In this document: positions 8,352 to 17,009 of the stretch, in pieces
How positions within the stretch are numbered: the stretch's first letter is position 1
Layout: each line of letters starts with the position of its first letter
Assembly (NCBI RefSeq): GCF_002007205.1
Contig: NZ_LAZS01000006.1
Coordinates: 620,001 to 684,000 of the forward strand
From: Ensifer adhaerens
GTDB taxonomy: Bacteria > Pseudomonadota > Alphaproteobacteria > Rhizobiales > Rhizobiaceae
DNA: 64,000 bases
Direction: 5' to 3'
Notes under the pieces: generated by a model
Seen by the model: only the letters and a program-made list of their open reading frames with translations
Databases searched by the model: none
Told to the model about the DNA's origin: nothing
Made by a program: the position numbers and the translations under genes

Positions 8352-9020
8352 TCACGCGTGAACCTTCCAGCCATGGAGAGGGCTCACCAGCATTTCCGGC
8401 CCCTTCACGCCCTCCAGGACAATCTCCAAGCCGCGCGCACTCGGCAGCTGACGCCGTTCCGGAAACCAGGGCCGGTTTGGTGCGACCACGATGAGAAGCC
8501 CCTCATCGTCACCGATTGCCGCAAAGCTGGACGAGGCTGGCCCGATCGTTCCGACGCCGAACGTCCAGGCGGCCTCGGCCACCATGCCGTCGACATCATC
8601 GGATGGAACGCCGACCTCGCTGAGACAGGATAAGTCAGCCCCGCTGAATGGTCGGTTCCTGGCACTATCGCGCAGCCTGCGGCGGCCAATCAGTTCCAAC
8701 ACGGCGTTGTCGGGGCCGTCGAAGTAGATCGACCTTGATTGCCAATCCCCTTCAAGGGCAAAGCACTCGCCCCCATCCGGCTCCCTTTGGAGGGATGTCC
8801 GCCCCTTCAACCAAGCGACGGCCGTGTCAAAGCGCTCATAGGGTACGTTGAAGGCCAGATGCACGCCGCGCGGCGCTTCTTCAACCGCGGGGATCAGCTG
8901 GATTTCGCTCCGCCCCACCTGGATGGAATTCCCGTCTGTCGGCAGCTCGAGGACGTCGCGAAAGAAGGCTGCGCTTTTGGAGACATCCGATGCCGGCAGT
9001 ATCAGTCTGGAGATGCGCAT
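8352..9020 (-). CDS. VOC-family protein (glyoxalase/bleomycin-resistance fold)
   Basis: Predicted two-module vicinal oxygen chelate protein of 222 residues. The N-terminal module begins MRISRLILPASDVSKSAAFFRDVLELP, the usual first beta-alpha unit, and continues through GVHLAFNVP and SRSIYFDGPDNAVLELIGR, which carries the Glu of a typical metal ligand set; the C-terminal module (about 115-222) is more divergent. Substrate is unknown. The start has GGA 9 bp upstream. Directly upstream is a promoter with an unusual 19-bp spacer filled by a SoxR-type palindrome, so expression is probably switched on by a redox-sensing MerR-family activator. No soxR gene is adjacent. Confidence 0.82.
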   Translation of the reverse strand: MRISRLILPASDVSKSAAFFRDVLELPTDGNSIQVGRSEIQLIPAVEEAPRGVHLAFNVPYERFDTAVAWLKGRTSLQREPDGGECFALEGDWQSRSIYFDGPDNAVLELIGRRRLRDSARNRPFSGADLSCLSEVGVPSDDVDGMVAEAAWTFGVGTIGPASSSFAAIGDDEGLLIVVAPNRPWFPERRQLPSARGLEIVLEGVKGPEMLVSPLHGWKVHA

Positions 9021-9061
9021 GAAGTCCGATCCGTCGCATGACAATTGGCTCTATCGGACAG

Positions 9062-9092
9062 GTGATACGACCTCAACTTTAGTTGAGGTCAA
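9062..9092 (-). promoter_or_regulatory. SoxR-type promoter with 19-bp spacer
   Basis: On the minus strand, -35 TTGACC (9087-9092) and -10 TATCAC (9062-9067) are separated by exactly 19 bp, the over-long spacing typical of MerR-family activated promoters. The 22-bp palindrome at 9069-9090 has 10-bp arms GACCTCAACT/AGTTGAGGTC around TT and closely resembles the SoxR box CCTCAAGTTAACTTGAGG. It points at the VOC gene, whose start is about 42 bp from the -10 box. Confidence 0.78.
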
Positions 9093-9217
9093 TAGGCTTG
9101 CCGATCCTGGCCACGAGCAGCCGGATTTTCTGTTTCGAACGTCACCGCGACAATCTCGGTCAAATGGGCTGAGCTCGATCGGCGCATGCTCCCGGACAAA
9201 GCATCGAAGCGTCCGCA

Positions 9218-10450
9218 TCAAAGCAGCAACAGCTTCTTCAACACCGAAAACACTTCCTTGTAGGGCAGCCTCGTCGCCCCAGCGACGGCGAAGGGGATGA
9301 GGGCGGCGGCGGCGACCGGCACGACGGCGTCGCGGCTGATGAGCATGGTCGAAAGCTTCTTCGTCGCGTCGAACAATTTGCCGGGGTCGGCCACGTCGTC
9401 GTCGGGTTCTTCGGTCGCATCGGCTGCCACGTTGCGGCCGAGCACCTTGCGCTCTGCTGCGCGCTGGAAGCGGGTCGCCTGCACGCCGAACATCAGGAGC
9501 CCGGTTTCCTTCAGCTGCGCGAGCGGCTTGGAAAAGGCCGACAACGGATAGGCGAAGAAGGCGATCACGATCGCCAGCCACCCGCTCATGATCATGCTGA
9601 ACGTCGTCATCGACAGCGTCTCCTGCAGCAGGTGCTTCATGACTGCGGCCGCGATCGCGGCACTCATGCCGAAGACGAAGAACATGTAGGCGTTCGGATA
9701 CTGCGACAGAAAGCCGAGGCCACCCTTGCCGTCGGGATGGGCGGCGACGAGGCGAAGCTCCAGTTGAGCGATCTTGCGCAAAAGTCGCGCCCAGACGAGG
9801 TGCCGCCATACGCCGCGCAGGAACAGGAAGACGAAGAGCGGTAGGCTGACGCAGATCGACCACCAGCCGGCAGCGGTAATCCTGTTGCCCTCGGCCGCGT
9901 GCCCGACGGCCCAGAACGAGGCGTCTGTCGTATGGAAGTTCAGGAACGAAAGCAGCGCTGCGACCGCGGCCAGTGCCAGGCAGACGGTTTCCGCCAGCCC
10001 GGAATCGCGTTGTTTCAGCGCGTTGGAAATCGCGCGCGCGGCTGATGGCATCGAGGTCGGCGCGATGAGCGGCGCTCGCGAAAACTGTCCGAGCTTGATG
10101 CGAAGCCCCCGCTCGACCTGCTGTTCGGCCAACACGAAAGCGGCAATCGCGACGAAGAACTTTGCCCAGACGCCCGGATCGGTCAGATAGGCGCCCTGGC
10201 TATGGTCGAGCGACAGACTGTCGGGCAGGCCAAGCAGAAAGGGAACGCCCCAGGCAAGCGCGACGAAAAGCATAGCCCGTTTTCCCGACTGCAGCGCGTT
10301 CGCACGCAACAGCTTCAGCCTTGCCTGCAGCTCGAAGAACGGGCCGCCATGGGAGGCGAGGTACTCGGCGATCTTTCCCTGCCGAGCCGCCGGCGCGGCA
10401 TCCGCCGCGTCGCCGCCGGATGCCTTGTCGCCTGGGTCCGCTCCGCTCAT
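9218..10450 (-). CDS. Hypothetical multi-pass membrane protein
   Basis: Unrecognised 410-residue protein. It has a soluble N-terminus of about 50 residues (Ala/Asp-rich, then KIAEYLASHGGPFFELQARL), and roughly six hydrophobic segments: near 60-75, 95-110, 160-175, 200-215, 265-280 and 295-310, with a soluble C-terminal region ending KKLLLL. The ATG lies 5 bp after the DUF2950 stop, so translation is probably coupled and the two proteins likely act together. It is the last gene of the DUF3300-DUF2950 operon. A TTG three codons earlier is an alternative start overlapping that stop codon. Confidence 0.82.
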   Translation of the reverse strand: MSGADPGDKASGGDAADAAPAARQGKIAEYLASHGGPFFELQARLKLLRANALQSGKRAMLFVALAWGVPFLLGLPDSLSLDHSQGAYLTDPGVWAKFFVAIAAFVLAEQQVERGLRIKLGQFSRAPLIAPTSMPSAARAISNALKQRDSGLAETVCLALAAVAALLSFLNFHTTDASFWAVGHAAEGNRITAAGWWSICVSLPLFVFLFLRGVWRHLVWARLLRKIAQLELRLVAAHPDGKGGLGFLSQYPNAYMFFVFGMSAAIAAAVMKHLLQETLSMTTFSMIMSGWLAIVIAFFAYPLSAFSKPLAQLKETGLLMFGVQATRFQRAAERKVLGRNVAADATEEPDDDVADPGKLFDATKKLSTMLISRDAVVPVAAAALIPFAVAGATRLPYKEVFSVLKKLLLL

Positions 10451-10455
10451 GGCGC

Positions 10456-11412
10456 TCAATCCCCCACGACCTGCCAGTTGTCGTTGGGGTTGAACTGCCG
10501 GATGCCTTGAGCAACGCTCTCGGTCCTGTCGCCGAGATCGGCCTGGTAAACGGTGCCGTTGCGGTTGACGACGAAGCTGTGAACGCCCGTGGCGCCGTAT
10601 CTCACCGGCCAGGCGACCAGCGCGAAGCCGGCGATCATGTTGCCGTTGATGATGTAGTCGAACTTGCCGCCGGCGATGTTGTCGCCCTGGCTCGTCAGCA
10701 CGCGATAGCGATAGCCGAAATAGCCCTTGCCAGCCTGCGCCTTGGCAAGCACTGCGCCATCGGCGAGCGCTTCGCCGGCCGGGCTCTGTGGCTGGCCCTC
10801 GCCCGCGGGCCAGTAGAGCCCGTCGGCTTTGCCCTCGCTGCTGATCAGCTTCTGCGCGTATTCGAGCACGCTGTCGCCGTCATGATCTTCGAGCGCATAC
10901 TCCTCCTGCGCCTCGACATAGGCGCGGACCGTCGCGATCGTGTCGAGTTCGTTGCGGCCGACCAGGCGATTGGCGATCTCCTCGAGACCGGTATAGGTGT
11001 CGAAGGCCCATTTTCCGTCGTCGCCCTTGGCGATCGGGAACGGGAAGGGCCAGAGCACCTCGCCGATCTCCAGTACCTTTCGGTTTTCGACGTCCTGTAC
11101 GGCCACCTTCTTCTTTACGCCCGCCTGGATATCGGCGTAGGCGTCCATCACCCCGTCGCTGGTCTTGGCCTTGGCCGCATCCAGCCCCACCAGGTTTGCG
11201 AGCTTGTCGAAATCGCCGGAAGCAACAGTCGACTTGAAGGCGTCGACCGCCTGTTCCGCAGTATCGAACACCGGCGGATCGCTTGCGGCCGCATAGTCGG
11301 AAAGCGGCGTGGGCGCCGCCGCATCCTGGGCAAAGGCGACCGCCGCGAAACCACCGGCGAGCACGGCGGCGACGAAAGAGGACAGGAGCAGGCCGTCTAC
11401 GAGCTTGGTCAT
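10456..11412 (-). CDS. DUF2950 family exported protein
   Basis: Predicted periplasmic protein of 318 residues, with signal peptide MTKLVDGLLLSSFVAAVLAGGFAAVAFAQ. The body carries the DUF2950 pattern: FDTAEQAVDAFKSTVASGD, then GKWAFDTYTGLEEIANRLVGRNE, GLYWPAGEGQPQSPAGE, GYRYRVLTSQG and a C-terminal GVHSFVVNRNGTVYQADLG. Function of the family is unknown. It lies 20 bp after the DUF3300 gene, a pairing I recall from many proteobacteria, and 5 bp before a membrane protein gene. A strong ribosome site, GGGAGGAG, precedes the ATG. Confidence 0.9.
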   Translation of the reverse strand: MTKLVDGLLLSSFVAAVLAGGFAAVAFAQDAAAPTPLSDYAAASDPPVFDTAEQAVDAFKSTVASGDFDKLANLVGLDAAKAKTSDGVMDAYADIQAGVKKKVAVQDVENRKVLEIGEVLWPFPFPIAKGDDGKWAFDTYTGLEEIANRLVGRNELDTIATVRAYVEAQEEYALEDHDGDSVLEYAQKLISSEGKADGLYWPAGEGQPQSPAGEALADGAVLAKAQAGKGYFGYRYRVLTSQGDNIAGGKFDYIINGNMIAGFALVAWPVRYGATGVHSFVVNRNGTVYQADLGDRTESVAQGIRQFNPNDNWQVVGD

Positions 11413-11432
11413 TTTCGTTCTCCTCCCTTGGG

Positions 11433-12785
11433 TTACCGATGCCGTCCGCCGCCACCACGCCTGATCTCGCGGTGCGGCTGGCCACCGCCGCGCTGGCCGC
11501 CACCAAGCGCCTGCCGGCCGCGGTCCGACTGCATCTTGGTCACCCGTCCGCTCTGGACCTGACCAAGGGCGGATGGTTTTCCGCCACCGCCGCGATCGAT
11601 CTTGCCGCCCGGTTTCGGCTTGGCGACCTGGCGATCGGCCCTGGCCGCGGGCTTGGCATTGCCGATCTTGTCGGCGCCCGCCGGTCTTGCCTTGATCTGG
11701 TTGCCCGGCTTGCGATCGCCGGGGCCGATATCGCCCCGCCCGAGATTTTCCCGCTGGCGCGCCTCGACCTTGCTCTTGCGCACATCGTCCACCGAAACCC
11801 CGCTACCGGCCCTGTTTGCCGCCGTGCCGATCTGGTCGGTACGCGCCACCTTCGCCCGGTTGGCGATGTTGTTGCCTTTCGCCGACTCGAAGTCCCGCTC
11901 CATCGAGGTGCGATCGATCTTGGCGAACTGGTTCTTGTCGAAGCTGATCTTGCTGCGATCGACATTCTTCCAGTCGATGTCGTTGAATTTCACCTTGCCG
12001 TTGATGTTGTTGAAGCAGTTGTTGCAGTCGATATCGACATCGCCGCCGTTCCAGCGTCCGCCCCACACACCCCAATCGTCCCAGTCGACGACGGCGGCAA
12101 AGGCAGCACCCGTAACCACGCCGGCAAAGAAGGTCGCCGTCGGATAGTAGTAGTTCGGATAGGGCTCGGGATAATAGGCGATCGGAGCCGGCTGATAGCC
12201 CGGATCATAGAGCATCTGCGGCTCATACTGCGGGACGTAGATTTTCTCCGGGTTCGCAGCCTGGATCACGACGTTGTCGTTTTCCTGCTTCACCACCACC
12301 TTGTCGTCCGACTTGATGACGCCTTCGGCGACGGCCTTGTCGCGCAATTGCTGGATGGCGACGAGCACATCTTTCTGCTGGTAGGCGAGCGCATCGCTGA
12401 GCGACTGGGTCCAGTCGAGGTCGTCGCTCATCATCTTGACGATCTGAGGATAGTTCAGCAGCGAGACGATGCTGCCGTCCCAGCTGTCCTTCGGCTTCAT
12501 GTCCTTCTTGGTCTTCGAAGTCTCGAGAAAGCGCTCCGCCTCGACGATCTGCAGCGGGTAGAGCGACGCCGAGGTCACGAGCGCGACGAGTTCGTCGGGA
12601 TAAAGCGCGATGCGTGCTACGAGGACTTCAAGTTCGTCTTCGCTGAGCGGTTGCGGCGCCTCTTCAGTCGGCGCCTGGGTAGCGGCCTGCTCCTGCGCCA
12701 GCGCAGTGCCCACCGCAAACGAACCCGTCAGCATGGCAAGCAATGCCACCGTCGGCGCACGCAAAGAACGAGGTCGGTCGAACAT
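11433..12785 (-). CDS. DUF3300 family exported protein
   Basis: Exported 450-residue protein with signal peptide ending near VGTALAQ. Residues about 40-200 form the DUF3300 domain (ELEVLVARIALYPDELVALVTSASLYPLQIVEAERFL, with YPQIVKMMSDDLDWTQSLSDA). A Tyr/Pro-rich segment (about 200-240) and a likely membrane-associated or beta segment follow, then a long disordered tail rich in Lys, Arg, Gly and Asn ending in repeated RGGGG/GRHR. The tail suggests nucleic-acid or envelope-polymer binding, which is inference only. AGGAGAG precedes the ATG. The frame remains open upstream to 13148, encoding a hydrophobic stretch without a ribosome site. Confidence 0.88.
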   Translation of the reverse strand: MFDRPRSLRAPTVALLAMLTGSFAVGTALAQEQAATQAPTEEAPQPLSEDELEVLVARIALYPDELVALVTSASLYPLQIVEAERFLETSKTKKDMKPKDSWDGSIVSLLNYPQIVKMMSDDLDWTQSLSDALAYQQKDVLVAIQQLRDKAVAEGVIKSDDKVVVKQENDNVVIQAANPEKIYVPQYEPQMLYDPGYQPAPIAYYPEPYPNYYYPTATFFAGVVTGAAFAAVVDWDDWGVWGGRWNGGDVDIDCNNCFNNINGKVKFNDIDWKNVDRSKISFDKNQFAKIDRTSMERDFESAKGNNIANRAKVARTDQIGTAANRAGSGVSVDDVRKSKVEARQRENLGRGDIGPGDRKPGNQIKARPAGADKIGNAKPAARADRQVAKPKPGGKIDRGGGGKPSALGQVQSGRVTKMQSDRGRQALGGGQRGGGQPHREIRRGGGGRHR

Positions 12786-13189
12786 GGTCTCTCCTATCCA
12801 GGCACAACGATCAACAAACGAGCCCGGGAGGTCCCCCGGCTTGGACGTCACGGCGCCGGCCTTAGGGGGCCGGCGGGGCAATCGCGAGAATTCCCATTCG
12901 CTGTCATCGACGTCCCCTTCCGCAAGACGGACGCTTGCGTAAAGAACCTGGTCGCTTGTCAGAAAGCCGAATGGGACAATCAGGAAGAGCGGCATGAGCA
13001 CCGGCAGCCAGCTTACCAGCTGCCGGAGAATTTTAGCCATGAGAAACAGAACGCCCGGCAATTGCAACCGGAAAATGAGGACGTGCGAGCGCGCACGCCG
13101 TCTTTGCCTGCGCGAGAGCCGGGGCCGAAGCCTGTGCCTGCCAGCCACGAACGACCGGGATCAAGGGCCGTCGGCATCGGCCCCGTGCA
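12786..13189. other. Intergenic region upstream of the DUF3300 operon
   Basis: About 400 bp without a supported gene. The minus-strand frame that continues into DUF3300 is open here and could encode a hydrophobic peptide from an ATG at 13040 (MAKILRQLVSWLPVLMPLF), but there is no ribosome binding site. It probably holds the operon promoter, which I could not place. Confidence 0.4.
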
Positions 13190-13540
13190 TCATTTCAGGC
13201 TGCCGTCACCGCTTCGATCCGCGGTTTTGAAGTCCGCCATCACCCGATCCAGAAACTCGTTCCGGCTGATCTTGCCGTCGCTGTTGGCGTCGGTGGCGGC
13301 AAACTGCTGAGCGTTCAGCGCCTGCTTCGTCTCGTCGGACGTAAGGTTTCCGTCCTTGTTCTTGTCGAGATTGGCGAAGGCGCTCGCCATGAAGGCCTCG
13401 TACTCGGACCGCTCGACCGCGCCGTCCTTGTTGCTGTCGAGCGCGCTCATCTGTCCCTGGTTCATCGTCGCAGCTTGCTGCGCGATCGCCGGTGTGATCT
13501 GGCCGAGCGCAAGCACGCTCATAAGAACGATTTTCTTCAT
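13190..13540 (-). CDS. Exported EF-hand calcium-binding protein
   Basis: Predicted periplasmic protein of 116 residues. After a signal peptide (MKKIVLMSVLALGQITPAIAQ) come up to four EF-hand loops with the D-x-D/N-x-D-G spacing: DSNKDGAVERSE, DKNKDGNLTSDE, DANSDGKISRNE and a C-terminal DRSGDGSLK that stops before a complete loop. Such proteins bind Ca2+ and are common in rhizobial envelopes; the partner is unknown. The start has GAGGAAC upstream. It lies 17 bp downstream of the glycine-zipper lipoprotein gene, so the two are probably co-transcribed. Confidence 0.88.
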   Translation of the reverse strand: MKKIVLMSVLALGQITPAIAQQAATMNQGQMSALDSNKDGAVERSEYEAFMASAFANLDKNKDGNLTSDETKQALNAQQFAATDANSDGKISRNEFLDRVMADFKTADRSGDGSLK

Positions 13541-13557
13541 TCTGCTCTGTTCCTCGA

Positions 13558-13809
13558 TCAATAGTAGCGGCATGTCAGCGCGTTGCCGGCAGCAGCGCCG
13601 AGTGTCGCTCCACCACCAACGGCCCATAGCTGACCGGTGCCCGAACCGATCGTCGAGCCGATCAGGCCGCCGACGATTGCACCACCGACGGTTCCGGCAA
13701 TGCAGCCGAACTCGTTGCCGGTCGAACCGCTCTTGGACATATAGGCCGATTGGCACCCCGATAAGGCTAGGGCGCCGGCAAGAATGATAGTTATGGTCTG
13801 CTTGCTCAT
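13558..13809 (-). CDS. Small glycine-zipper lipoprotein
   Basis: Predicted 83-residue lipoprotein. The N-terminus MSKQTITIILAGALALSGC contains a lipobox (ALSGC) for signal peptidase II, with Cys19 as lipidated residue. The rest is one glycine zipper, GTVGGAIVGGLIGSTIGSG and GGGATLGAAAGNAL, as in 17-kDa-antigen/OmpA-like outer membrane lipoproteins, which insert into or coat the envelope. GGAGGATAAG immediately precedes the ATG; a TTG four codons earlier would leave no room for it. It is the first gene of the pair with the EF-hand protein. Confidence 0.85.
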   Translation of the reverse strand: MSKQTITIILAGALALSGCQSAYMSKSGSTGNEFGCIAGTVGGAIVGGLIGSTIGSGTGQLWAVGGGATLGAAAGNALTCRYY

Positions 13810-14344
13810 CTTATCCTCCAATATGGCCGTCTGATTGCAATAGAGATCGGCGGAGGCGCCATTGAGTGGCGTCGGATGTAAATAAGCTTCCGAATATTCT
13901 CCCGGAATCGGGGAGACTCTTCTGTTCGATCAGAAGCAGCTCGCGGATTAGACATGCAGTCTGGCAACAACAGGGCCTTGAACTGCCGGCAAATACTACG
14001 CCCGAGCGCCCGCAATGACAACGGACCACGCAATTTTATGGAGCGCACCGCGCCAGCGCCCCTCCCCGTCGCCTTTTCGACCTCTGGAAATCGTCTCCCG
14101 CGCGGCGACATCTCACCTTAGATTTTCTAGGGTCTCCCTCGAAATATCGTCATTTGTGCCGTCGGGCGGGGCGGTCTAGCTCTTTGCCGTCCTGTTGGAC
14201 AATTCTTGCAGGGTCTCCGTGGCCTGGCGAGACATGGGCCGGCGAAGCGCCAGCCCGGACCCGACACACCATCTCCGACCGTGGCCGGCCGCCCTCCCAC
14301 GCCGGCGCCACCGACAGCATACCTATCGAGAGAGAACACATCGA
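13810..14344. other. Gene-free divergent interval
   Basis: About 530 bp between the minus-strand lipoprotein and the plus-strand beta-lactamase. Short open frames here show neither ribosome sites nor recognisable protein features. It is moderately lower in GC near 13820-14030. I see no ampR, tRNA or repeat. Confidence 0.5.
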
Positions 14345-15517
14345 ATGGATAGAATGGCGACAATTAAATTAGGTCTTTCTACTGCAATCCTTGCAACCCT
14401 GGCGTCCAGCGCCTTTGCCGAAGGCGGCGAGCGGGCGCAGATTGCCGCTGCCGTGGACAAGGCGATCCGCCCTATCATGCGCGAACACAAGGTGCCGGGC
14501 ATGGCCGTCGCCGTCACCGTTGAAGGCCGGCACTATTTCATGAACTACGGCGTCGCTTCCAAGGAAACGAACGCACCGGTCACCGAGAATACGCTGTTTG
14601 AACTGGGCTCGATCAGCAAGGCCTTCGCCGCGACACTGGCATCCTATGCGCAGGTCACCGGCAAGCTCTCGTTCGACGATCATCCCGGCAAGTACACCCC
14701 GGCCTTTGCGGGCACGCCGATCGACAAGGCGACCCTCCTGCATCTTGCCACCTATACCGCTGGCGGGCTGCCGCTTCAGTTTCCCGATGCGGTCAAGAGC
14801 GACGCCGACATGGTTGGCTATTTCAGCACATGGAAACCGGACGCCAAGCCCGGGAAGACACGCCGCTACTCCAATCCGAGCATCGGCCTCTTCGGCCACA
14901 CCGCGGCATTGGCGATGGGCGGCAGCTTCAGCGCGGTTCTCGAAAGCGAGATCTTTCCCAAGCTCGGCCTGAAGCACAGCTATGTCCGCGTTCCCGACGG
15001 CCAGATGGGCAGCTACGCCTGGGGCTACGGCAAGGCCGACAAGCCAATTCGCGTCACTGCCGGTACATTCGACGCGGAGGCCTATGGGGTAAAGTCATCG
15101 ACCACAGACATGATCCGCTTCGTCGAGACCAACATCCAGCCTGAACTTCTCGACGGCGCGATCCGCAAGGCGGTCGAAGGCACCCATGTCGGATATTTCG
15201 ACAGCGGCAAGATGGTCCAGGGCTTGGGCTGGGAACAATACCCCTACCCCGTTTCGCTGGAGCGGCTGCTCGACGGCAATTCGCGCGACATGGCTCTGAA
15301 AAGCAACCCGGTCAAGGCATTGGATCCACCGAAGCGCCCCGATGGTTCGACGCTTTACAACAAGACCGGCTCAACCAACGGCTTCGGCGGCTATGTCGCC
15401 TTCGTGCCGGAGAAGAAGATCGGCATCGTGCTGCTTGCCAACCGCAACTACCCGAACCCCGAGAGGATCAAGGCTGCTCACGCGATCCTGAAGTCGCTGG
15501 AAGCGGCGGCGAAGTAA
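14345..15517 (+). CDS. ampC: Class C beta-lactamase (AmpC type)
   Basis: Periplasmic serine beta-lactamase that hydrolyses penicillins and cephalosporins. The 390-residue precursor has a signal peptide (ending near SSAFAEG) and all class C motifs: Ser89-x-x-Lys92 in GSISK, Tyr175-Ser-Asn177 in RRYSNPS, and Lys340-Thr-Gly342 in NKTGSTNGFG. The HYFMNYGVA and FELGSISKAF segments are typical of AmpC rather than of D,D-peptidases. The regulator gene ampR, usually divergent, is absent. Two ATGs (14345, 14354) are possible starts; the first follows GAGAGAG. Its natural role may be cell-wall related or background drug resistance. Confidence 0.92.
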   Translation: MDRMATIKLGLSTAILATLASSAFAEGGERAQIAAAVDKAIRPIMREHKVPGMAVAVTVEGRHYFMNYGVASKETNAPVTENTLFELGSISKAFAATLASYAQVTGKLSFDDHPGKYTPAFAGTPIDKATLLHLATYTAGGLPLQFPDAVKSDADMVGYFSTWKPDAKPGKTRRYSNPSIGLFGHTAALAMGGSFSAVLESEIFPKLGLKHSYVRVPDGQMGSYAWGYGKADKPIRVTAGTFDAEAYGVKSSTTDMIRFVETNIQPELLDGAIRKAVEGTHVGYFDSGKMVQGLGWEQYPYPVSLERLLDGNSRDMALKSNPVKALDPPKRPDGSTLYNKTGSTNGFGGYVAFVPEKKIGIVLLANRNYPNPERIKAAHAILKSLEAAAK

Positions 15518-15703
15518 CGACAGATCGCCCGCATCGGTTTCGTGTCGCGGCAAGCCCGCGACACGGGAAACGACATCCATCAACAACTCTATAGCGAATC
15601 TTCAATCAGCGCCTGCTTGCATATTAGCGCCGAGTATTGTCATCTGCGTTTCGCGAAAGCGCTATCAGATGCAGTCGAGTTCAGGCGTAATGTGGGGATG
15701 CCG

Positions 15704-16981
15704 ATGTTCGAATGGGTGGGAGTTCAGGGTTCGTTACATCGGGGAGGCGCAGGCAGGGGGCGGACAATGTTCGTGCTTGCAGCGCTGACGCTGCTTGCCG
15801 GCTGCGGCGGCCATGCCAAGGGTGTGATGGCGCCCGTCGCGCTCACCGCTCCGGTCCCGGGCGCGTCCACCGTCGACATGCTTGTCGCGACCACGCGCGA
15901 ACCCTCCGGCGACCCGGCAACGCTCTTTTCCGGCGAGCGCGACGCCAATACCTTCCTTACCGATGTCGCTGTCTCGATCCCGCCGGAAACGGCACGCAAA
16001 TCGGGCACAGTGCAATGGCCGCGCAAGCTGCCGCCAGATCCGGCCAAGGAATTCGCCGTTACGCGGGTGAACGAGCTCAGGTCGCTCGATGAAGCCAAAT
16101 CCTGGTTCCTGCAGCACGATGTCGGCGGCAATGCCTTCGTTTTCGTGCACGGCTTCAACAACCGCTATGAGGACTCGGTCTACCGGCTGGCGCAGATCGT
16201 CCATGACTCGGATGTGCAAGCGACGCCGGTTCTCTTCACCTGGCCTTCGCGCGCCAACGTGTTCGACTACAATTACGACAAGGAAAGCACGAACTATTCG
16301 CGCACGGCCCTTGAAGACATTCTGAAGAAGCTTTCCGACGCGCCGAAGGTCAAGAGCATCACCATCCTCGCCCACTCCATGGGCACCTGGCTGACGATGG
16401 AATCGCTCCGGCAGATGGGCATCCGCGACGGCAACGTCCCCTCCAAGATCGAGAACGTCATTCTCGCTTCGCCCGATATCGACCTCGACGTCTTTGCCAA
16501 GCAATTCGTGGAAATGGGTAAGAAGCGGCCGAAGTTCACGATCTTCGTTTCGCAGGACGACCGTGCGCTGGCGCTTTCGAGCTTCATCTCCGGCGACGTC
16601 TCCCGCCTCGGCGCGATCGATCCGTCGGCAGAACCCTACCGCACCCAGCTGGAGCGAGCCGGCATCACTGCCATCGACCTGACAAAGGTTAAGTCTGAGG
16701 ACGGCCTGCACCACGGAAAGTTTGCCGAAAGCCCCGAAATCGTCCAGCTGATCGGCCAGCGGCTCGCCACCGGGCAGACGCTCACCGATTCCGACATTTC
16801 GGTTGGAACCGGCATTGCCGCGGTCGTCGCCGGCACGGCGAGAAACGTCGGCAACGTCGCGGCCGTCACCGTCTCGGCGCCTGTGTCGATCCTCGAAAAC
16901 CCGCAGCCGGCGCGAAAGAAGAAGGTGGTCGTCGGAGACACGCTCGCGACCGACACGCCGACGCCGGTGAAGATAAACTAA
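15704..16981 (+). CDS. Alpha/beta-hydrolase lipoprotein (DUF900 family)
   Basis: Predicted lipid-anchored esterase/lipase-like protein of unknown substrate. The N-terminal basic stretch is followed by MFVLAALTLLAGCGG, a lipoprotein signal with lipobox LAGC. The hydrolase core contains FVHGFNNRYEDSVYRLAQI (oxyanion region) and the nucleophile elbow ILAHSMGTWLTMESLR; DIDLDVF is a possible acid region and a late His (DGLHHGKF) may complete the triad. The start is uncertain: the ATG at 15704 keeps positive charges before the hydrophobic segment, while the ATG at 15767 has GGGGGCGG upstream but no n-region. It converges on kdpE. Confidence 0.82.
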   Translation: MFEWVGVQGSLHRGGAGRGRTMFVLAALTLLAGCGGHAKGVMAPVALTAPVPGASTVDMLVATTREPSGDPATLFSGERDANTFLTDVAVSIPPETARKSGTVQWPRKLPPDPAKEFAVTRVNELRSLDEAKSWFLQHDVGGNAFVFVHGFNNRYEDSVYRLAQIVHDSDVQATPVLFTWPSRANVFDYNYDKESTNYSRTALEDILKKLSDAPKVKSITILAHSMGTWLTMESLRQMGIRDGNVPSKIENVILASPDIDLDVFAKQFVEMGKKRPKFTIFVSQDDRALALSSFISGDVSRLGAIDPSAEPYRTQLERAGITAIDLTKVKSEDGLHHGKFAESPEIVQLIGQRLATGQTLTDSDISVGTGIAAVVAGTARNVGNVAAVTVSAPVSILENPQPARKKKVVVGDTLATDTPTPVKIN

Positions 16982-17009
16982 GGGCTTGGCGGCAGGCTGC
17001 CGTCAGCCC
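16982..17009. terminator. Possible convergent hairpin at kdpE end
   Basis: GGGCT/AGCCC outer pairs and a GCGGCA/TGCCGT-type inner stem lie between the hydrolase stop and the last codons of kdpE. It could act for both strands, but no T-run is seen. Confidence 0.35.

Noticed and set aside
9051-9217. Possible soxR remnant beside the SoxR-type promoter
   Set aside because: I read both strands for the SoxR helix-turn-helix and cysteine cluster and found neither.
12786-13148. N-terminal extension of the DUF3300 frame with a hydrophobic segment
   Set aside because: Frame is open but has no ribosome site, while a strong one and a signal peptide start at 12785; kept only as a note.
13806-14111. 101-codon minus-strand frame upstream of the lipoprotein gene
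   Set aside because: No ribosome site, no hydrophobic or domain features, and overlaps the lipoprotein start region.
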